Shown here piece by piece: positions 17,118 to 26,388 of a stretch of DNA of 64,000 bases (position 1 is the first letter of the stretch; each line of letters starts with the position of its first letter). Made by a program: the position numbers and the translations under genes. The notes under the pieces are model-generated. The model saw nothing but the letters and a program-made list of their open reading frames with translations. It searched no databases and was not told where the DNA came from. Location: NCBI GenBank assembly GCA_964619955.1, contig CAZUJF010000014.1, positions 60,130 through 124,129 of the forward strand, given 5' to 3'. The DNA comes from JACQFK01 sp964619955. Its GTDB lineage: Bacteria; Planctomycetota; MHYJ01; JACPRB01.

Positions 17118-19184
17118 TTACTTGGCGGGAGCGGCTCCGCCCTCCGAGGGTGCCTTGCCGCTCTTCGAGTCGCGGGGTTCCACCAGGAACCAGCCCGTCA
17201 TCTCCATGTGCAGGGCCGAGCAGAACTCCGTGCAGTACCAGGGATAGACGCCCTCATGTTTGGCCACGAATTCCACGGTGGAGGTCTGGCCGGGATCCAG
17301 CGAGACGTTGACGTTGTGGCCGTGCAGGGCGAAGCCGTGGGTGGCGTCCCGCGCGCGCTCCACGTTGGTCATGTGGATCGTGACGTGGTCCCCCTGCTTG
17401 ACGCGGATGATGTCGGGGCGGAACTGGCTGCGCACCACGCTCAGGAAGATCCGGATCTTGTCGGGCCCCTCGCGCACGATGCGCTCCTGCCCGATGTTGA
17501 TGGCGAAGGGGTCCTTCTTCATCGTCTTGGGGTCGATGCCGTTCTCGGGGTACACGGTCCAGGCCTTGAGCAGCTTCGTGGGGATGATGTTCGCGGCGTG
17601 CGGCTCGGCGATGCCGATCGGGAGGTCGTAGAGGATCTTCATCTTCTCGCCGCTGATGTCGATGAGCTGGCAGTTCTGCGGGTGCAGGGGCCCCACGGCG
17701 GGGTAGCGGTCCACCGACCACTTGTTCAGCGAGAGGATGTACTTCCCGTACGGGGTCGCGGTGTCGCTGCCGGGCGCCGTGAGGTGCCCGATGTTGTACT
17801 GGACCGGGAGCTTGTCGATCACGGTCCAGGGCTCCTTGCCGCCCTTGTTCCCGGGCAGCGTCCACTTCACGATCGCGCTGTCGAGGAAGTGGCTGGTGTA
17901 GGCGTAGCCCTTCTCGTCGAACTCGGTGTGCAAGGGTCCCAGGCCGCTCTCCACGTAGCCCTCGCGGCAGGCATCGTACTTGAGCACGGGGATCCCGAAG
18001 CGGTCCACCTTTTCGTAGTTCTTCGCGGCGATCGCCTTCTGGATCTTGTCGAAGGAGAAGATCGTCACGTGCGGATCCAGCTTGCCCGCGGCGCAGATGT
18101 ACTTGCCGTCGGGCGTGACGTCCACCCCGTGCGGCGATTTCGACACCGGGATGAAGAAGAGGACCCCCTCCTTCGCCGCCGTGTCCATCGAGAGGACCGG
18201 GATGCCGGACATCTTGGTGGTCTTGCCGGCCTTGGCCAGCTCCTCCGCGCGCTTCCAGTTGATGACGTGGACGAAGTCCATCTCGTTCTTGGACGCGCCC
18301 ACCTCCATCGCGGGCCGCCCTTCCAGGGTTCCGCCGTAGGACATCTCGGTGTTGATGGAGTTGGTGAACATCCAGCCGAGGCTGTCCTTCTTGCCCGCGG
18401 AGATCAGGTCCTGGAAGTAGGGGGGCAGTTCGATCTGCCACGACTCCTCGAGGCGGATGCGGCCGGCCTCCTTGTCGAACTTGTGGAACGTGATCATGCC
18501 GCGGTATTTGTCCGCGTACTGCTCGATGGGCTGGAAGGTCCCGAAGGGCTGGGGCGCGGGGAAGAACGTGCTCGTGACGAAGTATTCGCTGTTGGGCGTC
18601 CAGTAGTTGCCGTGGTCGCTGACCGTGTTGGGGGTCTTCACGATCTGCTTGCACTTGAAGTCCCGGAGGTCGACGATCGCCAGGCGCCCGCCGGCCTTGT
18701 CGGCCGCCGCGATATAGCGCCCGTCGTAGACGCCGTCGGTGAGCGAGAGCTTCGGATGGTGCAGGTCGCCCCACTGGAGCGGGACGTCCTTGTAGAACTG
18801 GCCCTCCGCGACGATGTCCCGGCTCTCGGTGGACCCGGTGAGCCAGCCCTGCCAGGAGTCCGCCCCGTAGACGGGGATCTCCTTGAGGATGCGCATGGAG
18901 GGCAGGCCGACGGCGATGATGGAACCGGAATGGCCGCCCGAGAGGAAGGCGACGAACTCGTCGTCGTGTTTTCCGGGGCGGGGATAGGTCTTCAGCGCGG
19001 CCTCGACCTCCTCGGGCGCCAGCCCGCGGTCCTTGATCACCGCGTCGGCGGAGCCTCCCAGGCTCACGGAGGGGGCGGCGGCGCCGCCGCCGGACATCTT
19101 CGCCTGTCTCACGACGAAGGCGGAGGTCAGGACGGCGAGGATCGCGAGACCCAGGGCGACTCGGGACAGCGTCGGCGTGTTCAT
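17118..19184 (-). CDS. nosZ: Nitrous oxide reductase, clade II (Sec-type) NosZ
   Basis: A 688-residue periplasmic enzyme reducing N2O to N2. The N-terminus (VALGLAILAVLTSAFVV) is a plain Sec signal without a twin-arginine motif, the mark of clade II NosZ. The CuZ region starts with DLHHPKLS (His142, His143), and further His ligands lie in the propeller. The CuA site is near the C-terminus: Cys651-x3-Cys655-x3-His659-x2-Met662 in the cupredoxin domain. There is no C-terminal haem extension; the cytochrome c gene 21 bp upstream is the likely electron donor. AGGAGA lies before the ATG. Regulation is by the sigma-54 promoter upstream of the cytochrome gene. Confidence 0.96.
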   Translation of the reverse strand: MNTPTLSRVALGLAILAVLTSAFVVRQAKMSGGGAAAPSVSLGGSADAVIKDRGLAPEEVEAALKTYPRPGKHDDEFVAFLSGGHSGSIIAVGLPSMRILKEIPVYGADSWQGWLTGSTESRDIVAEGQFYKDVPLQWGDLHHPKLSLTDGVYDGRYIAAADKAGGRLAIVDLRDFKCKQIVKTPNTVSDHGNYWTPNSEYFVTSTFFPAPQPFGTFQPIEQYADKYRGMITFHKFDKEAGRIRLEESWQIELPPYFQDLISAGKKDSLGWMFTNSINTEMSYGGTLEGRPAMEVGASKNEMDFVHVINWKRAEELAKAGKTTKMSGIPVLSMDTAAKEGVLFFIPVSKSPHGVDVTPDGKYICAAGKLDPHVTIFSFDKIQKAIAAKNYEKVDRFGIPVLKYDACREGYVESGLGPLHTEFDEKGYAYTSHFLDSAIVKWTLPGNKGGKEPWTVIDKLPVQYNIGHLTAPGSDTATPYGKYILSLNKWSVDRYPAVGPLHPQNCQLIDISGEKMKILYDLPIGIAEPHAANIIPTKLLKAWTVYPENGIDPKTMKKDPFAINIGQERIVREGPDKIRIFLSVVRSQFRPDIIRVKQGDHVTIHMTNVERARDATHGFALHGHNVNVSLDPGQTSTVEFVAKHEGVYPWYCTEFCSALHMEMTGWFLVEPRDSKSGKAPSEGGAAPAK

Positions 19185-19205
19185 GGTGTCTCCTATTCTT
19201 TCTTT

Positions 19206-20444
19206 TTAATTGTTCTTGGGGGCCGCCGCGGGCTTCGCCGGCGGCAGGGTCTGCAGATACTCGATCACCTGGTCGATCTCCTTGCGGGTGAGCCCGGGGC
19301 TGGGCATCGGCACCAGGTGCTCCTCGAAGAGCTTCCGGGCGTCGGCATCCGTGGCGATCATGCCCGGCGGGTCGGCCAGCCAGCGCGCCAGCCATTCCTT
19401 CGTCCGGCGCTGGGCCACGCCGGCCAGATCCGGCCCGATGATCTTGCCCTTGCCCACCGTGTGGCAGCTGACGCAGCCGGCGGTGAGGAAGGTCCGCTCG
19501 CCCGGGGGCAGCGGCTTGTAGAGGCTGGTGATGTAATGCGCGAGATTCCAGCGGTCGGCCTCGCCGAGGGACGAGCTGAAGGAGGGCATGGGCGTCCCTG
19601 CCATGCCCGAGACGAGGATGCGGTAGATGTCGTCGGGACGATGCCCGCTCTTGAACGAGACCTCGCCCCGTTCGATGTCGGGGACCGCGATGGGGTGGTC
19701 GAAGACGTCGACCAGGGTCGCGGCCGAGGGCCCGTCGCCCCTGCCCGTCGTCCCGTGGCAGGCCACGCAGCCGATCTTGCTCTGGAAGAGCTCGCGGCCC
19801 TTGGCCAGGTCGACGGCGCCCGGCCCGGGATCGGCGGGGAACTTCAGTCGCGTCTGGGCCGGGGAGCGCTTGAAGTGATCGATGACCCGGCCGTCGTCGA
19901 GCACGTGCTTCGTCAGCGTCTTCACGTAGGCGACGAGGGCCCAGCGTTCGAAGGCGGTGAGGTCGCCGTAGGCCGGCATGCCCGCCGCGGGGATGCCCTG
20001 CGAGACCGTGCGGTACAGGTCGTCGTCGAAGGGCATCTCGTCGGGGACCGAGGTCTTGAATTTGAAGAGGCCCCGGGTGAAGTTGCGGGGCCGGGGCTCC
20101 CTCAGGGCGGCGGCCGGCCCGTCGCCCTTGCCCTGGACGCCGTGACACGTCGTGCAATGCTGGGCGTAGATGGGCGCGCCCGCCGCCGCCAGCGTCTCCA
20201 GGGCCGCAGGGGGGCTCTGGACTTCGATCTCCACCCAGCGGGTGCGCCGCCGGGGGGGCGCTTCGGGTTCGGGCTCCGCCGGGACGGCCGCCACGGAGGG
20301 GGCGATCGCCCGCGACGCCTGCGGGGACGGAGCGGACGCCGGCGACCCGGCGACCGGTGTCAACGCGTAAAGGATCGTTGCGATCGAAAGCACGGACAGC
20401 ACGATCGGCGTTCCCTTACCCTGATCCTGCTCAGCACTTGCCAT
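19206..20444 (-). CDS. Membrane-anchored trihaem cytochrome c, first gene of the nos operon
   Basis: A 412-residue protein with an N-terminal hydrophobic anchor (PIVLSVLSIATILYALTPVAG), a Pro/Ala/Glu linker and three class I cytochrome c modules with CTTCH, CVACH and CVSCH. Likely axial methionines lie in GIPAAGMPAYG, GTPMPSF and LVPMPSPG. It should carry electrons from the quinol pool or a bc-type complex to NosZ, taking the place of NosC1/NosC2. The ATG at 20444 is chosen over one at 20492: it has GAGGAG in front and lies about 20 nt after the expected sigma-54 transcript start, while the longer start would lie upstream of the transcript. Confidence 0.85.
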   Translation of the reverse strand: MASAEQDQGKGTPIVLSVLSIATILYALTPVAGSPASAPSPQASRAIAPSVAAVPAEPEPEAPPRRRTRWVEIEVQSPPAALETLAAAGAPIYAQHCTTCHGVQGKGDGPAAALREPRPRNFTRGLFKFKTSVPDEMPFDDDLYRTVSQGIPAAGMPAYGDLTAFERWALVAYVKTLTKHVLDDGRVIDHFKRSPAQTRLKFPADPGPGAVDLAKGRELFQSKIGCVACHGTTGRGDGPSAATLVDVFDHPIAVPDIERGEVSFKSGHRPDDIYRILVSGMAGTPMPSFSSSLGEADRWNLAHYITSLYKPLPPGERTFLTAGCVSCHTVGKGKIIGPDLAGVAQRRTKEWLARWLADPPGMIATDADARKLFEEHLVPMPSPGLTRKEIDQVIEYLQTLPPAKPAAAPKNN

Positions 20445-20476
20445 GACGGTCTCCTCACCTAGCGGAAGACCGTTGA

Positions 20477-20491
20477 GCAAAGATGGGGCCA
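20477..20491 (-). promoter_or_regulatory. Sigma-54 (-24/-12) promoter of the nos operon
   Basis: On the minus strand TGGCC-CCATCT-TTGC gives GG (20490-20489) and GC (20478-20477) with 10 bases between. The transcript should start near 20465. The -24 element has CC where A-C is the consensus, so it is slightly weaker than the copy at 9620. Confidence 0.65.
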
Positions 20492-20509
20492 CACCGCAAT
20501 CCCCAGACG

Positions 20510-20522
20510 CCTAGGGCGTTAT
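20510..20522. promoter_or_regulatory. Half-site of the RTAAC-N3-GTTAY family upstream of the nos operon
   Basis: On the minus strand ATAAC-GCC-CTAGG: one half is exact and the other is poor. It lies just upstream of the sigma-54 promoter and just outside the convergently transcribed beta-helix gene end. Confidence 0.3.
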
Positions 20523-20595
20523 AGGGGTGGGTGGACTGCGTAAAATTCCGCGCTTCTGCGGTCTACTTCGTGGATTCCAGCCTGAGACCGGGGCC

Positions 20596-22530
20596 CTATT
20601 GGTCGCCGTCGTCGGGCGGGGGCGGGGGCGGAGGGGTGCGGGGCCGGCCGATATCCGTGAGGTCGAGGGGAAAGATTCCCCGGGCCGGGGCGGGGCTTTC
20701 CGCTTTGAAGCTGAGATTCATCTTCTCCAGGTCCTTGAACTGCGGATCGGCGTTGAGGGTGTCCCCCCGGATCCCCGCCCCCGGAGCCCCCGCCGGGGTG
20801 GCGTTCATGGGCAGGCCCTCGATGCGGTTCGCGCCGCTGTAGAAGATGTTTTTCGTCCAGGTCGAGACGGCGTCGATGTGCTCGATCCGGATCGCCCCGA
20901 AGGCGTAGACGATGTTCTTCTCGAAGCTGAACTGGGAGGACTTCGGGAACGTGAGCCGGGCGTCGCCCGCCACGACGAAGACGTTGTTCCGCAGCGTGTT
21001 CTGGGAGGCCATGTGCCCGTGGAAGGGCCTCGGCACCCGCCAGGCGAGGTTCTCCTCCACGACGCAATCCCGGCTCCCCTCGTCCAGATAGAACGCCGAG
21101 GATCCGTAACCGCCCGTGTCCTGGATGTCCCGGGCCAGGTTCCGGCGGACGAGGCAGTCCCGGGCTCCGAAGAGATAGATCGCGGCGCCGTCCCGGAGCA
21201 CCTTCATGCAGTCGTAGATGTCGTTGCCCTCGATGCGGTGGCCCGCGCCGCCGTAATTGATCCCCGTGTAGGGGCAGTCGTGGACCTCGTTGCGGAGCAC
21301 CCGGCATTCCCGGTTCTCGCGCCCCCCCGTGTAGATGCCGATCGCGCTCGGGAAGAAGACCCCGACGCGGCGGACGTGGTTGGCGGACACCACGGAGCCG
21401 TTGCCGCCCACGTAGATCCCCCCGGCCCCGCAATGCTCCACCGTGTTCCCGGACACGCGGATCCGCCGGGCCAGGCCCGAGGCCTTGATGCCGGTGCCTC
21501 CGACCCGCGACACCTCGAGGGCCTCCAGGACGCAGTCCTCGGTGTTCTCGAGATCCACCGCGCCGCGATAACGGGCGGCCGCGAAGCCCCCGGCCGCGAG
21601 GGGGGTGTTCGTCACGGAGACGGCGAGACGCCGGAGCGTGATCTTGACCGCCGGGGCGTCCTTCGCCCCCCGGAGGGTCAGCACCGACTGCGTGACGGGG
21701 ACCCAGGCCTTCAGGCTCTTGACGTCCTGCCCGTTGAGGGGCCGGTAGACGATGCGGGACCGCTCGCGGTCGTGGAACCACTGGCCGGGACGGGTCAGGC
21801 CCTCCCGGGTGTTCCAGACCACGTAGGTCCGGACCCCGAAGGCCCCCGGAGGATGCCCGCAGGGGGACGAGAGCGTGAGCGTGCCCGAGGCCGCGTCCCG
21901 CGCGCTCACGCCGACGCAGGATTCGTCCCACATGTGGAAGACCGTCACCTCCGCGTTCTTCAGGGACAGTTTCGCCGGCAGGTCCTCCGGCCGCGGCTTG
22001 AGGGACGTCAGCTCCTCGGGGGTGGGTTTGCGCTCCCAGCCTCCGCCCGTCGAGGACATCCATTTGACCGGGAATTCCGAGCGGTGCTCGAAGGTGCCGG
22101 TTTCGGGGAAGCGGGCGCGCGGCGAGAGGCGCCCGTCCGCCATGAACATCCGGATCGTGGATCCGGCGCAGGCCGCGGGCAGCGGCGCGGACCAGAGCCC
22201 GTCCGCCTCCGCCTCCCAGCCCTCGAGGGGCAGGCCCCCCACCAGCTGGGGCAGTTCCTCGCCCGACCCCTCGATCGTGAGCCCCGAATCGCGTTCGTCC
22301 AGGACCAGGGAAACGCCGGGGTATTCGCCGGGCTTCACCAGGATCCGGCGCACCGCGTCCGGCCCGGCGGCCCGGACGGCGTCCCGCGCGCGTTCGAGCG
22401 TCCGGAAGGGCTGCGCCGACGTTCCGGGTCCCGCGTCGTTTCCGTTCGGGGAGACGTGGAAGGTGCCCGGGCCCGCGGGGGACGCCCCCGCGGCCCCCAG
22501 GATCAGGATCGTCGCGGCGAGCAGTCGCAT
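20596..22530 (-). CDS. Secreted right-handed beta-helix protein, putative polysaccharide lyase or glycosidase
   Basis: A 644-residue protein with a signal peptide (MRLLAATILILGAAGASPA). The opening FHVSPNGNDAGPGTSAQPFRTLERARDAVR is the usual start of secreted parallel beta-helix enzymes of bacteria degrading plant or algal polymers. Helix turns follow (NTVEHCGAGGIYVGGNGSVVSANHVRRVG, YTGINYGGAGHRIEGNDIYDCM). The tail is a Pro/Asp-rich run. Specific activity cannot be told from sequence alone. AAGGAG precedes the ATG at 22530, which is preferred to a longer shadow start. It is divergent from the GH-like gene at 22637, and the intergenic region is only about 100 bp. Confidence 0.75.
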   Translation of the reverse strand: MRLLAATILILGAAGASPAGPGTFHVSPNGNDAGPGTSAQPFRTLERARDAVRAAGPDAVRRILVKPGEYPGVSLVLDERDSGLTIEGSGEELPQLVGGLPLEGWEAEADGLWSAPLPAACAGSTIRMFMADGRLSPRARFPETGTFEHRSEFPVKWMSSTGGGWERKPTPEELTSLKPRPEDLPAKLSLKNAEVTVFHMWDESCVGVSARDAASGTLTLSSPCGHPPGAFGVRTYVVWNTREGLTRPGQWFHDRERSRIVYRPLNGQDVKSLKAWVPVTQSVLTLRGAKDAPAVKITLRRLAVSVTNTPLAAGGFAAARYRGAVDLENTEDCVLEALEVSRVGGTGIKASGLARRIRVSGNTVEHCGAGGIYVGGNGSVVSANHVRRVGVFFPSAIGIYTGGRENRECRVLRNEVHDCPYTGINYGGAGHRIEGNDIYDCMKVLRDGAAIYLFGARDCLVRRNLARDIQDTGGYGSSAFYLDEGSRDCVVEENLAWRVPRPFHGHMASQNTLRNNVFVVAGDARLTFPKSSQFSFEKNIVYAFGAIRIEHIDAVSTWTKNIFYSGANRIEGLPMNATPAGAPGAGIRGDTLNADPQFKDLEKMNLSFKAESPAPARGIFPLDLTDIGRPRTPPPPPPPDDGDQ

Positions 22531-22547
22531 GGCGGCTCCTTGAGTCG

Positions 22548-22575
22548 TTGACGGTGAAACCAGGTTAACTACAAT
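22548..22575 (+). promoter_or_regulatory. Sigma-70-type promoter for the gene at 22637
   Basis: TTGACG (22548-22553), 16-bp spacer, TACAAT (22570-22575). The transcript would start near 22582, about 55 nt before the ATG. TTAAC-TAC-AATAC at 22565-22577 overlaps the -10 box and resembles the recurring operator, but it is explained as well by the promoter itself. Confidence 0.6.
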
Positions 22576-22636
22576 ACACGACAGATCCGGCGCGGGGTGC
22601 GGCAATTCCGCCTCCCGCCGGGGGGGAGGGTTCCCG

Positions 22637-24928
22637 ATGCCGACGATCCTGCTGGCCTGCCTTCTGTCCGTCCAGGCGCTTCCCGGGGAGGGGCGGGTGT
22701 CCGAGGGGCTCGGGGTGAACATCCACTTCACGGATCCCAAACCCGGCGAGCTGGAGCTGCTCGCGGCCTCGGGGGTCCGCTGGGTCCGGATGGATTTCGC
22801 CTGGTCCGGCACGGAGCGGGAGCGGGGGCGCTACGACTTCTCGGCGTACGAGCGGCTGCTGGCCGCGCTGGACCGCCACCGCCTGCGCGCGCTCTTCATC
22901 CTGGACTACGGCAACCGGCTCTACGACGGCGGCCGCTCGCCCGCGAGCCCGGAGGCTAGGGCGGCGTTCGCCCGCTGGGCGGCCGCGGCGGTCGCGGCGT
23001 TCCGCGGCCGCGGCGTCCTCTGGGAGTTCTGGAACGAGCCCAACCACCCGCAGTTCTGGAAACCCGCCCCCGCCGTCCGGGACTACGCCGCCCTCGCCCG
23101 CGAGGCGGCCCGCGCGATCCGCGAGGCGGCCCCCGGGGAGCTGCTCTCCGGCCCCGCCACCTCCACGATCGATCTGCCGTTCCTCGAGGAGTGCTTCAAG
23201 GCCGGGGTGCTCGAGGACTGGGACGCGGTCACGGTGCATCCCTATCGCCAATCGGGGCCCGAGACGGCGGCTTCGGAGTACGCCGCCCTGAGGCGTCTCA
23301 TGGCCCTCCATGCCCCCCGGGGCCGCGGGCTCCCGGTGATCTCGGGCGAGTGGGGCTACTCGGCGGCCTGGAAGAAGTTCGATGAGGCGAAGCAGGGGCG
23401 CCATCTGGCGCGCCAATGGCTCGTCAATCTGTCGAACGGGATTCCGGTTTCCATCTGGTACGACTGGCGGGACGACGGGACGGATCCCGCGGAGGCCGAA
23501 CACCATTTCGGGATGGTGTCCCACGCCTACCGCGCCGGCGAGGATCCCGTCTTCGCGCCCAAGCCGGCCTACCGTGCCGCGCAGACGCTGACGCGCACGC
23601 TGGCGGAGGGCGAGTTCAGGCAGCGGCTGCGGCTCGACGACCCCAAGGCCCGGGTCCTGCTCTTCGCCCGGCAGGGGGAGCCCCGCTGGGCGGCCTGGAG
23701 CGCCGCGGGCGAGGGGCGCCGGATCGCGCTCGCCGCCGGCCCGGGACGCTTCCGGACCGTCGGGCACACGGGCGAGGACCTCGGCGTCCGGACGGCGGGG
23801 GCGGACGGCCTCCTGAACCTCGTTCTCGGCGAGGCCCCGGTCTACCTGGTGCCCGAGGAGGCTTCCGAGCTGTCCCGGCTGCTCGCGGCCGTCGATCGCG
23901 TGCCGCTGGAGGTCGTGGCGCCGGCGGGGGAGACGGAACTGAGCCTGCGCGTGCGCAATCCCCTGAAGCGGAGCGTGAAGATCCGCGCGGGGCGGCCGGA
24001 GTCCGAAGCCGTCCTCGAGCCCGGCGCGTCGGCGGCGTGGACCTGGCGGATCCCCGTGGAGCGCGGCCCCGAACCCGTTCCCCTGCGCCTGGCCCTGGCG
24101 GCGGAGGGGCTGGGCGGAGCCGAATTCGAGACGCTCGTCCTCTGTTCCAATCCGATCTCCGTCACCGTGCTTCCCGCGTCCGCGACGCTGCCCCTGAGCC
24201 TCGCCTCCGCCGGGCCGGTCCCGGTCGAGGGGACCGTGATCGCCGACGGCGAGGGGCTGGACCCCGCGGTCTCGCGGGCGTCCTTCACGCTGGGGGCCGG
24301 GCGCGCGGAGCTCCTCGTGGAATTGCCGCTGAAGCAGCCCCTCCGGGGGCCCTTCCGCCCGAGGATCCGCCTCGTCGACCGGGCGGGTGCGCTCCTGCGG
24401 GAACTGGGGGGGACGACGTTCCGTCCGATGGACGGCTTCGCTCCGCCGGAGGCGGGCTATGCGACCTTCCTCGAGGGGGACGCCGCGGTGTCCGGACGCG
24501 CCTCGCTGACGTTCGCCGCGCCCCCGGAAGGGCCGCCGCCCGGCGGCGCCGCCTGTCTGCGCATCGATGCCGAGTTCGGGGCGGGCTGGAAGTTCCTGCG
24601 GCTGGAGTCCCGCGCCGCGCCGCCGATCGAGGGGGTTCCCAAGGCTTTCGGGCTCTGGATCCACTCGGACGGCGGCGGGGCCGTCCCCCGCATCCGCTTC
24701 AAGGACGCCTCAGGACAGGTCTTCCAGCCGAACGGGCCGGCCCTGCTCTGGAAGGGCTGGCGCCACGTCCGCTTCGCGATGGACGGGGAGGGGATCCCCT
24801 CCTGGGGCGGCGCGGGCGACGGGATCCCCCGTGCGCCGTACCGCTGGGACACGGTCTTCCTGCTCGACGGCAACCGCAAGGGCGGGAAGAGTTCGGTGAC
24901 GATCGCCGGGCCGGCGTTCTCGGAATGA
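22637..24928 (+). CDS. Secreted GH5/GH39-like clan A glycoside hydrolase with C-terminal beta domains
   Basis: 763 residues. A short signal peptide (MPTILLACLLSVQA) is followed by a TIM barrel, residues 20-330. The acid/base Glu134 lies in LWEFWNEPN and the nucleophile Glu238 in VISGEWGYS, the clan A pattern. The remaining 430 residues are beta-rich, including a carbohydrate-binding-like domain at the end (FLRLESRAAPPIEGVPKAF, FAMDGEGIPSWGG). The substrate is probably a plant or microbial polysaccharide or glycoside; the exact family is uncertain. GGGGGGAGG precedes the ATG. Convergent with the BNR gene across a strong hairpin. Confidence 0.8.
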   Translation: MPTILLACLLSVQALPGEGRVSEGLGVNIHFTDPKPGELELLAASGVRWVRMDFAWSGTERERGRYDFSAYERLLAALDRHRLRALFILDYGNRLYDGGRSPASPEARAAFARWAAAAVAAFRGRGVLWEFWNEPNHPQFWKPAPAVRDYAALAREAARAIREAAPGELLSGPATSTIDLPFLEECFKAGVLEDWDAVTVHPYRQSGPETAASEYAALRRLMALHAPRGRGLPVISGEWGYSAAWKKFDEAKQGRHLARQWLVNLSNGIPVSIWYDWRDDGTDPAEAEHHFGMVSHAYRAGEDPVFAPKPAYRAAQTLTRTLAEGEFRQRLRLDDPKARVLLFARQGEPRWAAWSAAGEGRRIALAAGPGRFRTVGHTGEDLGVRTAGADGLLNLVLGEAPVYLVPEEASELSRLLAAVDRVPLEVVAPAGETELSLRVRNPLKRSVKIRAGRPESEAVLEPGASAAWTWRIPVERGPEPVPLRLALAAEGLGGAEFETLVLCSNPISVTVLPASATLPLSLASAGPVPVEGTVIADGEGLDPAVSRASFTLGAGRAELLVELPLKQPLRGPFRPRIRLVDRAGALLRELGGTTFRPMDGFAPPEAGYATFLEGDAAVSGRASLTFAAPPEGPPPGGAACLRIDAEFGAGWKFLRLESRAAPPIEGVPKAFGLWIHSDGGGAVPRIRFKDASGQVFQPNGPALLWKGWRHVRFAMDGEGIPSWGGAGDGIPRAPYRWDTVFLLDGNRKGGKSSVTIAGPAFSE

Positions 24929-24952
24929 AACGGCCTGCAGGGGACCAGGGTG

Positions 24953-25008
24953 GCGGAGCGGATCGACTCGGGGAGTTATAGCCAGAAATTTAATACGATC
25001 CGCTCCGC
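24953..25008. terminator. Long inverted repeat between convergent genes, likely bidirectional terminator
   Basis: A perfect 13-bp stem, GCGGAGCGGATCG at 24953-24965 and its complement at 24996-25008, with a 30-nt AT-rich loop. It lies between the ends of the genes at 24928 and 25081. The loop is longer than in a textbook terminator. Confidence 0.5.
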
Positions 25009-25080
25009 AGCCGTGGCCTCCTCCGGTTTCCGTCTGCCGATTAGTTAACCGGATACGTTATACGGACGCAAGGGAAAACT

Positions 25081-26382
25081 TCAGCGGCCCTCCGTCCGGA
25101 TGAGGCCCATCACGTCGAGCGCATAACGGGTGTAACTCGTGTAGGTGCCCCGCAGCCAGAGCAGGACGCGGGTCCCGGCCGGCGCCGGGGGCATCTGCGG
25201 CCGGAGCTGGTCGCTCTCGGAGTCGCTCGTGATCGCCGTCAGCGCCCACCCGGTCCCCGCGGGATCCGGCACGCCCCGGTAGAGCTCCCAGTGCCGCTTC
25301 CCGTCGCGCTTGCTGATCAGCGCTTCGCCGCTGCGGGGGTCGGCGTTGGTGGAGAACACCACCGTGGCGGCGTCCGCGGGGTCGATCGCGACGAGCCCGC
25401 TGTAATCGTCCTCGCCCGCGTACAGCCGGGTGCCGGCGAACGCGAGCGGGGCGTCCGCCCAGGCCTCCCCGGTCCAGCGGGCGACCCGGTAGCGGAGGTC
25501 CTCGCCCCCCTGTCCGCGCGGGAGGCCGGCGGAGTTCATCTGCACGGAGTAGGCCACGACCGGCCGCCCCGAGGGATCCAGCTTCACGTCGCAGGGCCAG
25601 GCCACCCGGTCGGGGCCCCCCTGGAACACGCACGTGCCCCGGTCCGGGGAGGCCAGCCCCTCCTCGAGCGGGCCGAGCACGCGCCCGTCCGAGCGGTGCA
25701 GCTTTCCGTCGCGCAGGAAGACATGGTAGAGGCTGTTGTCGGCGTCCCGGGGATGCCCCTCGGTGTAGACGAGGTGCACGACGTCCCGGCCGTTGCCCGC
25801 GTAGCGCACGTAGGGCCGCGCGGCCTTGGAGCGGATGAGGACGGCGCCCGCCGACCACGAGGCCCCCTCGTCGAAGGAGACGGCGTACGAGGGCTTGAAG
25901 AGCCCGTCGAGGCCCCTGAAGAAGTCGTAGAGCCGGGGTTTCCCGTCCGTCATCCGGAAGAGGTTCGAGTACGTGACGCGGCTCGAGGGCGTCGGGACCG
26001 TGACGAGCAGCGGGCCCCAGCGTTCCGGATCCCCGGGTTCGGAGAGCCTCGAGTAGAAGCGGTTCTCGGAGCCGTGTTTCGCCCAGACGGCGAGCACGCG
26101 TCCGTCGGGCCGGGCCATGAAGACGGGGGAGTCGTGATCGTCCGCCTCCAGGCGGTCGTGCAGCTCGATGCGGCGCGTGCCGCCGCCCGCCAGGTCGTGG
26201 ACGAGGACGTCGATGTCCCCGCGCCGCTCGGGATCGCCCCGGCCGTCCGCCACGACGCCGATGAGGAGTTTGCCGGCGTGGATGAGGGCGCGGGGATCCT
26301 CGAACCAGCACCAGCCCCCGTCCTCGGCGATCCGCAGGGGTTCCGCCTGGGCGAGGACGAGGAGCAGGGCGATCGCGTTCAT
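25081..26382 (-). CDS. Secreted BNR_4-type repeat protein
   Basis: A 433-residue protein with a signal peptide (MNAIALLLVLAQA) and a beta-propeller made of BNR/Asp-box-like repeats (SFDEGASWSAG, GDPERRGDIDVLV). WCWFEDPRALIHAGKLLIGVVADGRG near the N-terminus and YVRYAGNGRDVVHLVYTEGHPR in the middle are typical of the BNR_4 family found in polysaccharide-utilisation loci. It may bind or cleave a polysaccharide, but no catalytic residues can be named with confidence. It lies 6 bp after the GH5 gene, so it is the last gene of the NapH-like, GH5, BNR operon. Confidence 0.72.
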   Translation of the reverse strand: MNAIALLLVLAQAEPLRIAEDGGWCWFEDPRALIHAGKLLIGVVADGRGDPERRGDIDVLVHDLAGGGTRRIELHDRLEADDHDSPVFMARPDGRVLAVWAKHGSENRFYSRLSEPGDPERWGPLLVTVPTPSSRVTYSNLFRMTDGKPRLYDFFRGLDGLFKPSYAVSFDEGASWSAGAVLIRSKAARPYVRYAGNGRDVVHLVYTEGHPRDADNSLYHVFLRDGKLHRSDGRVLGPLEEGLASPDRGTCVFQGGPDRVAWPCDVKLDPSGRPVVAYSVQMNSAGLPRGQGGEDLRYRVARWTGEAWADAPLAFAGTRLYAGEDDYSGLVAIDPADAATVVFSTNADPRSGEALISKRDGKRHWELYRGVPDPAGTGWALTAITSDSESDQLRPQMPPAPAGTRVLLWLRGTYTSYTRYALDVMGLIRTEGR

Positions 26383-26388
26383 GCCGGC

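Noticed and set aside
22565..22577. TTAAC-TAC-AATAC as a member of the operator family
   Set aside because: It overlaps a good sigma-70 -10 box (TACAAT) of the plus-strand gene, and its right half does not match.
25045..25061. TTAAC-CG-GATAC followed by GTTAT, resembling the recurring palindrome
   Set aside because: It lies between two convergent gene ends with no start codon to regulate, and the spacing of the halves is wrong.
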